Below, in pieces: positions 14,552-21,527 of a DNA stretch of 35,861 nucleotides (positions are counted from its first letter, which is position 1; every line of letters starts with the position of its first letter). The notes beneath the pieces were generated by a model. The model saw only the letters and a program-made list of their open reading frames with translations. It ran no database searches and was not told the DNA's origin. The DNA lies in assembly GCA_016217695.1 (NCBI GenBank), contig JACRHE010000017.1:1-35861 (forward strand), written 5' to 3'. Source of the DNA: Nitrospirota bacterium. GTDB taxonomy: Bacteria > Nitrospirota > Thermodesulfovibrionia > Thermodesulfovibrionales > UBA6898. Position numbers and translations under genes: made by a program.

Positions 14552-14959
14552 TTACAAATCTGCTCCCGCCCGCACAAATCCCTGCTCTTCAAAATGGGGA
14601 TCAAATGTGAAGACATTCCTGATTCCTGAACTGCGCATAACATCAAAACTTGCACAATCAACAAGGCTGAGCCTGCGCCTTCCCGCAGCCAGCAGCGCGC
14701 TCACCCCGGACTTATGTGTTCTTCCGTCAACCCATTCAATGTTTATCAGCGGCAGGATATCTTCCTGAAATCCCCTGACAGCCTCCATACCCAGACGACT
14801 CTGAAGTAGGGCAAAGCTTTCGATAAGGATATAGTTTGATGTGACAAGGGTATTGTCATCGCCGAGTATCCTGCTCCACGTGGTTTTTGCTTTTTTGTGA
14901 TTGGCATCATCCCTGTCAAGCAGGGCATAAAAGGCGGATGTGTCTATAAAGATCCTCAT
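14552..14959 (-). CDS. VapC-type PIN-domain toxin (135 aa)
   Basis: Metal-dependent ribonuclease toxin. Catalytic acids are visible: Asp6 (FIDTSAFYALLD), Glu47 (YILIESFALL), Asp101 (LSLVDCASF) and Asp120 (VFTFDPHF). The FDPHFEEQGF end is the standard PIN terminus. Start and length are normal. It overlaps the upstream antitoxin by four bases (ATGA). It forms a two-gene module on the minus strand between the translation operon and a divergent relBE-like pair. Bases 14428-14551 hold no gene that I can see. Confidence 0.9.
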   Translation of the reverse strand: MRIFIDTSAFYALLDRDDANHKKAKTTWSRILGDDNTLVTSNYILIESFALLQSRLGMEAVRGFQEDILPLINIEWVDGRTHKSGVSALLAAGRRRLSLVDCASFDVMRSSGIRNVFTFDPHFEEQGFVRAGADL

Positions 14960-15204
14960 TTGTCGAAGGCTTCCTCGAGGTATTCGTCATGTTTTCTGGA
15001 GATATCGCGTTTTCCCGAACTGAATCTCCCGGTAATATCCAGAGCCCTTTTCCGTCTTTCTTCATTATCGGTAATGGGGCCTGCCTTAATGATCTCATCC
15101 ACTGCCTGTCGTATCAGGCCCGCAATTGAAAGATGCCTGGCCGTGGCCATTTTTTTTAAGGTCTTTGCCTGGTCTTCCGTAAGTTGAATCTGGGTGCGCA
15201 CCAT
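14956..15204 (-). CDS. Ribbon-helix-helix antitoxin of the PIN module (82 aa)
   Basis: The N-terminus RTQIQLTEDQAKTLKKMA followed by HLSIAGLIRQAVDEII is a CopG/Arc-type ribbon-helix-helix dimerisation and DNA-binding unit. The C-terminal 35 residues are charged and would bind the PIN toxin active site. GGAGG lies at the right distance before the ATG. Upstream, GATAAC occurs twice in the stretch GATAACATGATAAC (about 15231-15244), a likely operator for self-repression. Confidence 0.85.
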   Translation of the reverse strand: MVRTQIQLTEDQAKTLKKMATARHLSIAGLIRQAVDEIIKAGPITDNEERRKRALDITGRFSSGKRDISRKHDEYLEEAFDK

Positions 15205-15365
15205 AGTGCCTCCTACGCTTACACTTTTGATAACATGATAACAGATGAAAACTTGGTTGTAAAGAATGGTCGCCGGATAAGGGATAGGTTAGTATTATCA
15301 GAAAATGTTTCATCATAAAATAGGCTATAATTAGGCAACGCAAGTTTTTAAAGAGGAGGTTCCCT
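15205..15365. promoter_or_regulatory. Divergent TA control region
   Basis: This 161-bp gap separates the minus-strand RHH/PIN pair from the plus-strand relBE-like pair. It contains the repeated GATAAC near 15231-15244 for the left operon. A TATAAT lies at 15326-15331 with a poor -35 for the right operon, followed by the ribosome site GAGGAGG at 15353-15359. Confidence 0.5.
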
Positions 15366-15599
15366 ATGTCGGCAACTGCAAAATTAAAGGATAAGGCAAT
15401 TGAAACTATTGTCCGCTTACCGCAAAAACGTCTTAAAGAGGTAATTGATTTCGTGGAATATCTTGAAAGTAAAGAATCTGAGAAGGCCACGCAGGAAATT
15501 CTTGCTGATAAGGCTTTGCTTGAGGGAATTAAAAAGGGTATTGATGACCTAAAGGCCCGTCGATGCAGGCCCTGGAGGGCTGTCAGAAAAAATTTTTAA
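15366..15599 (+). CDS. Antitoxin of a relBE-like pair, DUF2281-like (77 aa)
   Basis: The segment ETIVRLPQKRLKEVIDFVEYLES is the hallmark of a small antitoxin family often paired with RelE toxins. The end, GIDDLKARRCRPWRAVRK, matches the usual toxin-contact tail. Good ribosome site (GAGGAGG). The downstream toxin frame begins within ten bases. Presumed role: neutralise the toxin and repress the operon. Confidence 0.8.
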   Translation: MSATAKLKDKAIETIVRLPQKRLKEVIDFVEYLESKESEKATQEILADKALLEGIKKGIDDLKARRCRPWRAVRKNF

Positions 15600-15605
15600 G
15601 TTGAA

Positions 15606-15851
15606 TTGTCTGAAAGGGCATCGGGCTATTACGAAAAACTGCCTTCAGACATTCAGCGGCGAATTAACAAAGCTATCGATTCCTTGGAAGTGACTCCTTT
15701 TAACGGAGCTCAAATTAAGAAACTTACTGGCAAACTAAAAGGTCTTTACAGATATCGTCTTGGCAGACTACGCATTATTTATCAGGTGCTTGAATCCGAA
15801 TTGAAGGTATTGATCATCGAAATTGGCCCAAGAGGCGATATTTATAAATAG
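15606..15851 (+). CDS. RelE/ParE-family toxin (81 aa), start uncertain
   Basis: YYEKLPSDIQRRINKAIDSL, KKLTGKLKGLYRYRLGRLRIIYQVLE and the C-terminal strand VLIIEIGPRGDIYK make a complete RelE-fold ribosome-dependent RNase. The track of homology suggests a first strand like MFKVELSERA. In this sequence the codons GTT GAA TTG stand directly behind the antitoxin stop in the same frame, with no ATG. Translation could begin at the TTG (15606), which loses most of the first strand. No ribosome site is visible. Either initiation is weak or the 5' end has decayed by point changes. Confidence 0.8.
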   Translation: MSERASGYYEKLPSDIQRRINKAIDSLEVTPFNGAQIKKLTGKLKGLYRYRLGRLRIIYQVLESELKVLIIEIGPRGDIYK

Positions 15852-15898
15852 GTTCCGAACCGCTTCAGGAGTGACCCCGGGTATCACCTGTTTTTAAA

Positions 15899-15963
15899 AG
15901 ATATTTCCCTGTTCAAGGTTCGCCGATTGTGATATTATCAAGCCTATGAAGGGGGAAATATCT
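15899..15963. repeat. Inverted repeat in the gap after the RelE gene
   Basis: AGATATTTCCC (15899-15909) and GGGAAATATCT (15953-15963) are perfect 11-base arms around a 43-base centre. Just before, a short stem (GTGA/TCAC about 15871-15887) followed by TTTTT at 15891-15895 could act as a weak terminator for the TA pair. Nothing else is visible between 15852 and 15999. Confidence 0.45.
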
Positions 15964-15999
15964 GCTGGGTAAGTAATTTGATAACTCTAGAATATAAAA

Positions 16000-16617
16000 A
16001 TGGAAAACGCCAGTAAAGACATAATCGCAGTGCTACAATATCTTCTGCCAGGTTTCGTATCTGCATGGATTTTCTATGCCTTAACATCTTACCCAAAACC
16101 TTCTCAATTCGAGAGAATAGTGCAGGCCTTAATATTTACCATATTTGTTCAAGCAATAGTTTTTGTTGCTAAGACTACTTTTCTCTTTATTGGTCACTAT
16201 TATCAGCTTGCTATTTGGGACGAATCATCCTCGCTAATGTGGTCCATTGTTTGTGCAATATTATTTGGGTTTCTTTTTTCCTATTTCGCAAATAATGATA
16301 AGGCTCATAAAGTTTTTCGGTATTTGGGGATAACAAGAAAATCTTCATATGCTTCAGAATGGTTCAGTGCCTTTTCAAATGTGACTTATGTGGTACTTCA
16401 TTTAAGAGATGAAAGGCGCCTATATGGATGGCCAACAGAATGGCCATCAGAGCCGCGTAATGGACACTTTTTAATAACAGCTGCAGCTTGGTTGGTCGGC
16501 GATAAAGAACGACCTATAACAGGGGTTGAAAACATTTTGATTGATGCAAAGGACGTCAAATGGGTAGAATTCATGACAAAAACATGGGAGCAACAAAATG
16601 AGCAAAAAAGCATCTAA
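16000..16617 (+). CDS. DUF6338-like membrane protein (205 aa)
   Basis: Three hydrophobic helices span roughly residues 10-30, 40-65 and 80-98: LLPGFVSAWIFYALTSY, IVQALIFTIFVQAIVFVA and LMWSIVCAILFGFLFSYFA. A cytoplasmic C-terminal half carries the motif YGWPTEWPSEPRNGHFLI. The N-terminal LLPGF and the GWPxEWPSxPxxGHF motif match the DUF6338 family of unknown function. The next, proline-rich gene overlaps its end by 20 bases. Base composition is distinctly AT-richer than the core genes. No good ribosome site precedes the ATG. Possibly a membrane effector or sensor in the cassette with the downstream helicase, but this is inferred from position. Confidence 0.75.
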   Translation: MENASKDIIAVLQYLLPGFVSAWIFYALTSYPKPSQFERIVQALIFTIFVQAIVFVAKTTFLFIGHYYQLAIWDESSSLMWSIVCAILFGFLFSYFANNDKAHKVFRYLGITRKSSYASEWFSAFSNVTYVVLHLRDERRLYGWPTEWPSEPRNGHFLITAAAWLVGDKERPITGVENILIDAKDVKWVEFMTKTWEQQNEQKSI

Positions 16618-16741
16618 TCCACCACCCCCAAAGCTGCCACTGCCATCGAGCGGTCGAAATGCAAATGTTAATCCGCCGTCACCAAGTGTTAGGCCGACTC
16701 CGCCGCCACCACCGCCAGCCCCTCCTAAGAAAAGTGGCTGA
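16598..16741 (+). CDS. Small proline-rich protein (47 aa)
   Basis: The ORF begins inside the DUF6338 gene and ends TGA at 16739-16741. About 40 percent of residues are proline: MSKKASNPPPPKLPLPSSG, then a poly-proline run and a basic end. Such a chain is extended and probably a docking or linker peptide. The 20-base overlap suggests coupled translation with the membrane protein. I know of no function. It is AT-poor within itself only because of its proline codons. Confidence 0.6.
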   Translation: MSKKASNPPPPKLPLPSSGRNANVNPPSPSVRPTPPPPPPAPPKKSG

Positions 16742-16996
16742 CAATGTGCTGATTGGACGCGGCAAAAAACCAGTATGCCCCTATCTTAAAGGAGCAAGCA
16801 AGTGAGTTTTGGAAGAAATCAAAAAAGCTGGTGCGTTAGCCAACTCGTTTTCGCTAAAAACCAAGCTCATAAGGAGTGACTGAATTCCCCCCGGTTTACA
16901 GGACACACCGAAAGGTTAGGTGCAATATAATCGTGGGTGAGGTCAAATGCAAGAGATACGAAAAGCAGATCGAAGAAGAAGGCCGGTTGGTAAAAA
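16742..16996 (+). other. Gap with three overlapping very short frames
   Basis: No convincing gene. Three GTG-initiated frames chain by overlap: 16746-16805 (19 aa), 16802-16879 (25 aa, with GGAG at 16791) and 16876-17007 (43 aa, which runs into the helicase start). The 43-aa frame encodes VYRTHRKVRCNIIVGEVKCK and is the most protein-like. They may be remnants or leader peptides. Confidence 0.25.
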
Positions 16997-19234
16997 ATGA
17001 TGGGTAAGATTCATAAGCCTGCTGACAAAGAAAAGTTTTTTCAAACACTACTTGTGAGTCTCGATCCCTTGAAAGAGCTTCATATCTGGTTTGAGATAAC
17101 AAATCACAGATATCCGCGCGAAATGGATTGCTTGATTTATTGCAACGCGATTGGCTTGTTCGGACTTGAATTAAAGGGTTATCCAATACAGGATTTGATC
17201 GAAATAAATGGCGACTATCTTAAAACCACAAAAAGAACGGAAAGACCTTGGATTCAGGCTAACGATGCGACAAAGTCGATTTCGAATGCTCTGAATGACA
17301 CAATACAAAGGAAATTGTTTGTCTTCCCCTGCGTTGTTTTTTGGCAAATAGCGAGAGGCCAATTCAAGAAGGCTTTTCAGGGGTCATTAACAGACAACAA
17401 CAGAGATCGTTTTATGCAACAATTGAATGCAACCATCTTTAAGGACGACCTAGTCTCCCTTTCACAGTTTAGGCAAAAATTAAGAGAGATTGCGCAAAAG
17501 CCCTTTCTTGCTGTATCTCCCCTGACCAAATCTAAGAGGGCATCGTCAGAGGGAGAGGAGCTTTCCAAGAACGAAATAAGGGCGATTACCGATAAATTTG
17601 CTCCGCATTGGATAGCCCAGATCGAGTCACCATATGATAGGAAGCGCATAGAAAAACTTGAACAAAGCATCATTGAGGTAGTCAAAAAGAAACTTGTTCC
17701 AGAGAAACTTTATGTATGTACAGGCAAGGTTGGCACCGGCAAAACATTCATGGGCTTAGCACATGCGATTAATACATTTCAGCACGGCAAAAAAGTTCTG
17801 TTTCTTTGCTTTAACAGAACACTTGCAACTGATATCAGAAGGCTCCTCTGGGTCGGTCGAATATATAAAGAAAAAGATGACGAGCACATGCTTCAGGTGA
17901 AGGATTTTTACCAGCTTGCGACAGAACAGCTACCACACGACTATGATGTAAGAAAGGCAGATGATAATGCGAATGATTATACAGCCTTAAATAGGATAGG
18001 CCAGGATCTTGCTCTTGCATTACAGTACCCAGATGAAAAACAGATGCAGAATGATGTGATTACGGCACTTGAGGCCTATGATTTAATCGTTGTAGATGAA
18101 GCCCAAGATCTCGAGGAATGGATGCTTGAAATTGTTAATTCATATAGTGATAAATTCAAGAAGCTGTTTATCATTTATGGGGAAGATCAGCTCATCTACC
18201 GACCCAAGCCACACCCTTGGCTTGAGGAAATTACAAGTTTACCCAATAAGACTAGTATCAATCTCCGACGTGTATTTAGAAATACTGGTACAAACTTCTG
18301 GATTGCTCAGCTTTTTCTAGAAGGTGCCAGGGGGAAGACTTATGATATTGAACGTGCACAGCAGTTCTATATAAAGCACTATCTAAAATTACATCAATTG
18401 CAAAACTGGAAAGCTAAAGATAAGCCTGAAATGGCATCAATTGAAATTGAGCGAGAAGGCGGTCGGCCACCAATATTACATGCCTTGAAAGTAAGCAATT
18501 ACAATATAGTTGCGATTAGTGACCGCTTTAAGCAAGTTATTGAAAGAGTTTTTGAAACAACGACTAAACTCGGTGGCAAACCCTGTGATAACATTGTTAT
18601 GGTTCCGCCGCCGGCATTCCTCGACATATCAATGCTCAATTTTAGTTGGTATGATTTTGCACAAGCAGTATTTAAGAGTATGGGCATGCAGTATCAAGAC
18701 TATGTTAAGTCTGATAGCAAGAGAGAGTTTTTTGCCAATGATGAAATCAGGCTATGCACATATCAGAATGCTCGCGGACTTGAGGCGTATAACACTGTGC
18801 TCTTGGGATTTCACAATATTATGAAAGTGGATGTTATAAATGGGAGAAACGATTATCTTGCCTATATTGCACTTTCAAGGGCTTTATTTGATACGCATAT
18901 CGTTTATTTTGATCTTGAGTTAGGTACTGCACCGATGAATTATCGGAAGAAAGACAATACGGAATTGAGCAACCCCGAAGGGGACCGTTCGAGTGTCTTG
19001 TTCGATGGCGCGAAGCGTCCGAGACAAGGCACGACTGCGCAGTTCCGCATTCACGGGAGCGAAGCGACCTTAACTAATGGCTTTTGGGACAAAGTCGGCG
19101 ACGAAGAGATTACTTTTTTGGACGATTCCAAAGACGAACCACCAGCTTGGGACGATCATGGTAAAGATACATGTTTGAACAACTCCGGAGTAATGGCCTA
19201 TTTGAGGAGCATTGCTGATATAGTATGCGGATGA
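16997..19234 (+). CDS. NERD-like nuclease fused to an SF1 (UvrD-like) helicase (745 aa)
   Basis: The N-terminal 120 residues look like a NERD/restriction-endonuclease-fold domain: EMDCLIYCNAIGLFGLELKG gives the E/D...E-x-K nuclease arrangement (Asp44, Glu58, Lys60). A superfamily-1 helicase follows. The P-loop is GKVGTGKT (243-250), Walker B is VVDEAQDL (366-372), motif III IIYGEDQLIYR, motif IV LRRVFRNT, motif V RLCTYQNARGLEAYNTVLLG and motif VI AYIALSRALFD. A nuclease-helicase of this kind could cut and unwind DNA or RNA, as in several defence systems. It probably forms a cassette with the DUF6338 and proline-rich genes. The last 85 residues come from locally GC-rich sequence and do not look like the usual end. 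Confidence 0.85.
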   Translation: MMGKIHKPADKEKFFQTLLVSLDPLKELHIWFEITNHRYPREMDCLIYCNAIGLFGLELKGYPIQDLIEINGDYLKTTKRTERPWIQANDATKSISNALNDTIQRKLFVFPCVVFWQIARGQFKKAFQGSLTDNNRDRFMQQLNATIFKDDLVSLSQFRQKLREIAQKPFLAVSPLTKSKRASSEGEELSKNEIRAITDKFAPHWIAQIESPYDRKRIEKLEQSIIEVVKKKLVPEKLYVCTGKVGTGKTFMGLAHAINTFQHGKKVLFLCFNRTLATDIRRLLWVGRIYKEKDDEHMLQVKDFYQLATEQLPHDYDVRKADDNANDYTALNRIGQDLALALQYPDEKQMQNDVITALEAYDLIVVDEAQDLEEWMLEIVNSYSDKFKKLFIIYGEDQLIYRPKPHPWLEEITSLPNKTSINLRRVFRNTGTNFWIAQLFLEGARGKTYDIERAQQFYIKHYLKLHQLQNWKAKDKPEMASIEIEREGGRPPILHALKVSNYNIVAISDRFKQVIERVFETTTKLGGKPCDNIVMVPPPAFLDISMLNFSWYDFAQAVFKSMGMQYQDYVKSDSKREFFANDEIRLCTYQNARGLEAYNTVLLGFHNIMKVDVINGRNDYLAYIALSRALFDTHIVYFDLELGTAPMNYRKKDNTELSNPEGDRSSVLFDGAKRPRQGTTAQFRIHGSEATLTNGFWDKVGDEEITFLDDSKDEPPAWDDHGKDTCLNNSGVMAYLRSIADIVCG

Positions 19235-19385
19235 TGTAGACAGATTTGGGGACCGACATGCCTATTACAATATTGCAACAGGCAGACCGGCCCTAAGCAT
19301 GCATGCATGACGACTGCAATCGATACCCGCTATACAGGGCTGTGTGGGCTCAATTCCGCTGGTCTGAAACATGGAGGTGACGCCT

Positions 19386-19616
19386 GTGTGCAGAAATATT
19401 AGACCGTTGTTCAATTTCGAGCCGCCTGTGACGGACGAGGAGATCCGCGATGCTGCTCTGCAGTTTGTGAGAAAAGTGAGCGGTTTCAATAAGCCGTCGA
19501 AGGTCAATGAAGCAGCGTTTCTTGCTGCAGTCGAACAGGTAACTGCGGCCTGCAGCAACCTTCTGAATTCGCTTGAGACAAACGCGCCACCGCGGGACCG
19601 TGCAAAATTCTCATGA
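19386..19616 (+). CDS. DUF2277 family protein (76 aa), short C-terminus
   Basis: The sequence MCRNIRPLFNFEPPVTDEEI, ALQFVRKVSGFNKPSKVNEAAF and LETNAPPRDR is the DUF2277 signature almost throughout. I start it at GTG 19386 because GGAGGTGA sits five bases upstream and the family begins MCRNI. Relatives usually continue past APPRDR with a Lys/Ala-rich helix of about 15 residues. Here it ends four residues later, so the C-terminus is clipped. Function is unknown. Bases 19235-19370 hold no gene that I can see. Confidence 0.88.
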   Translation: MCRNIRPLFNFEPPVTDEEIRDAALQFVRKVSGFNKPSKVNEAAFLAAVEQVTAACSNLLNSLETNAPPRDRAKFS

Positions 19617-19661
19617 GGTGACGAGTGGCCGGGCTTAGATTGCAGTTTCTAGGTACTGTAG

Positions 19662-19675
19662 TGTATTGTAATACA
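19662..19675. promoter_or_regulatory. Palindromic operator candidate before the RHH/PIN pair
   Basis: TGTATT (19662-19667) and AATACA (19670-19675) form a perfect inverted repeat around GT. It overlaps the ribosome site GGAGG, as expected for autorepression by a ribbon-helix-helix antitoxin. Confidence 0.55.
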
Positions 19676-19686
19676 GGAGGTGCCTT

Positions 19687-19905
19687 ATGAGAACAGTTCT
19701 ATCCGTCAGCCTGCCGGAAAACATGTCCGAAGAACTTGACAGGTTTGCCAGAAGTACCGGGCGAAACAAAAGTGACATTGTAAAGGAATCCCTGAGTATG
19801 TTCCTGTGGGAAATGAAACTCAAGACAGTGCAGAAGAAACTCGGTCCAAAGGCAAAGAAGCTTGGAATAGTCAGTGAAGAGGATGTGTTCAAAGCGATAT
19901 CATGA
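19687..19905 (+). CDS. CopG-type ribbon-helix-helix antitoxin (72 aa)
   Basis: RTVLSVSLPENMSEELDRFA followed by GRNKSDIVKESLSMFLWEMK is a textbook CopG fold: an N-terminal strand, then helices with the SDIVKE turn. The C-terminal 25 residues bind the toxin. Ribosome site GGAGGTG is at ideal spacing. The stop overlaps the PIN toxin start by four bases. Confidence 0.9.
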   Translation: MRTVLSVSLPENMSEELDRFARSTGRNKSDIVKESLSMFLWEMKLKTVQKKLGPKAKKLGIVSEEDVFKAIS

Positions 19906-20303
19906 TTGCCGTACTTGATACGAATGTCCTGCTTGCGGCGATTATCACCGAAGGACTTTGCTCGAAACTGTTGCACAGGGCGCGCGCCGGTGAATTCTCT
20001 CTTGTTTCCTGCCCATTCATCATAATGGAACTCCGGCGCATCCTCACAAAGAAATTCCGGCTCACGCATGAAGAATCAACGTTGGCGCTGGAACCAATAA
20101 GCGAAGCGATCAGTCAGGTCATTGAGCATAACCTCAAAATTAAGGACATTTGCCGGGATGCCGCTGATGACAACATCATTGCCTGCGCGATGGCGGCAAA
20201 GGCGGAGTATCTTGTGACAGGAGACTCTGATCTGCTGGAGATAAAAACCTATAAGGACATTAAGATCATAACTCCAAGAGATTTTGAAGCATTGTTTGTG
20301 TGA
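19902..20303 (+). CDS. PIN-domain toxin (133 aa)
   Basis: VapC-like ribonuclease with all four acidic positions: Asp6 (AVLDTNVLLAAI), Glu43 (IIMELRRIL), Asp89/Asp90 (CRDAADDNIIA) and Asp108/Asp110 (LVTGDSDLL). It is a closer relative of the split PIN gene at 1021-2244 (which has ADDPDNRI and IVTGDKHLL) than of the 14552 gene. The pair is intact and normal in length, so likely functional. Confidence 0.9.
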   Translation: MIAVLDTNVLLAAIITEGLCSKLLHRARAGEFSLVSCPFIIMELRRILTKKFRLTHEESTLALEPISEAISQVIEHNLKIKDICRDAADDNIIACAMAAKAEYLVTGDSDLLEIKTYKDIKIITPRDFEALFV

Positions 20304-20307
20304 TATG

Positions 20308-20505
20308 GGAATGTCAGTCCTTTTCAGAATATTGCCAGCATGTATCGCCCATTCAGCCCTTCGTTTCAAGAAAGTCGGCAGCTTTTGGTCAGTCAGAGTC
20401 GGTATGAACCATAGAGCCCTCGCAGTTGAAGACGGCGCTGACTTTATCTGGATCTGGATCGGAACACATGACGAATACGAACGAATGATCAAAGCCAGAG
20501 GCTAA
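20308..20505 (+). pseudogene. N-terminally truncated RelE/ParE-like toxin
   Basis: The frame encodes ALRFKKVGSFWSVRVGMNHR and ALAVEDGADFIWIWIGTHDEYERMI, the C-terminal two-thirds of a well-known RelE/ParE subgroup that ends in IGTHDEYERL. The expected first 30 or so residues (helices before HPSLRFKK) are missing or unrecognisable. No antitoxin follows before hemC, whose stop lies ten bases beyond. Probably a remnant. Confidence 0.7.
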
Positions 20506-20514
20506 CGCAAGCTT

Positions 20515-21483
20515 TTACGGATGATCGATCTGGCCGATATTCTTGCCGTAAACCTCTGAGAGGATCTTGTCAGCACCCTGCGACAGCAGATCGTCTCCAA
20601 GCTTCTTTCCTATGATCTCCGCATCTTCCGGCCTTCCTTCTGCATGGGCCCTGATGATCCGGTCTCCGGAGACGCTGCCGACAAGCCCGTCCATGATGAT
20701 CTTTCCGCCGACTATTGTTGCATGAGCCGCTATAGGAACCTGACAGCCGCCTTCAAGCTTTTTGAGGCAGGCCCTTTCAGCCCTTACGCAGGTGGAGGTC
20801 ACCTCATGGTTAAGCGGTCTGATCAGGTCATGTATAAAGTCATCCTTGATCCTGCATTCTATGCCTATGGCTCCCTGTCCTATTGCCGGAAGACTTACCT
20901 CAGCAGGGATTAACTCCGTTATCCTGTCTGACCAGCCGAGCCTGTTAACGCCTGCAGCGGCGAGTATGATCGAATCGAACTCTTTTTCATCGAGCTTCCT
21001 GAGTCGCGTGTCAAGGTTCCCTCTTAACTGGACAATCTTGAGATCTGGACGCTTGCTGAGCAACTGGCAGGAACGCCTCAGGCTGCTGGTTCCGACAGAG
21101 GCGCCTTTGGGAAGCTCATCAAAACTCCCTATCTCGAATCCCGCTCCCTTCTTCCTCGTAATGAACGCGTCTCTGGGGTCTTCCCTTTTGCATATGACAG
21201 CCAGGTGGAGCCCTTCAGGGAAATCAGTAGGAACATCCTTCATGCTGTGGACAGCGAGGTCGGCCTCTCCTGCAAGCAGTGCCTCTTCTATCTCTTTTAC
21301 GAAAAGGCCCTTGCCGCCCACCTGCGCAAGGGGAACGTCCAGGATCTTGTCGCCGGTGGTCTTGATCTTGTTAAGCTCTACTTCAAGGCCGGGGTTCATT
21401 CTCTGAAGCTCCGACTTTACCCATTCAGCCTGCCAGAGAGCCAGCTTGCTCCCTCGAGTTCCTATAATAACTTTATTCTTCAT
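20515..21483 (-). CDS. hemC: Hydroxymethylbilane synthase
   Basis: Polymerises four porphobilinogen units to hydroxymethylbilane in tetrapyrrole synthesis. Full length at 322 aa: IIGTRGSKLALWQAEWVK at the start, GKGLFVKEIEEALL, DLAVHSMKDVPT (catalytic Asp84 region), GTSSLRRSCQL, and EGGCQVP with Cys247 as the dipyrromethane cofactor attachment site. It lies 44 bases after hemA on the same strand, in the ccsA-hemA-hemC run. Confidence 0.97.
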   Translation of the reverse strand: MKNKVIIGTRGSKLALWQAEWVKSELQRMNPGLEVELNKIKTTGDKILDVPLAQVGGKGLFVKEIEEALLAGEADLAVHSMKDVPTDFPEGLHLAVICKREDPRDAFITRKKGAGFEIGSFDELPKGASVGTSSLRRSCQLLSKRPDLKIVQLRGNLDTRLRKLDEKEFDSIILAAAGVNRLGWSDRITELIPAEVSLPAIGQGAIGIECRIKDDFIHDLIRPLNHEVTSTCVRAERACLKKLEGGCQVPIAAHATIVGGKIIMDGLVGSVSGDRIIRAHAEGRPEDAEIIGKKLGDDLLSQGADKILSEVYGKNIGQIDHP

Positions 21484-21527
21484 ATATTCCTGTAGCCTCC
21501 CGGTACTCGTTCTAATCCTGCACGTTG

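Noticed and set aside
16746-17007. Chain of three overlapping short GTG frames before the NERD-helicase
   Set aside because: Only the 25-aa one has a spaced GGAG. Products are too short to test and starts are weak, so they are noted only as gap content.
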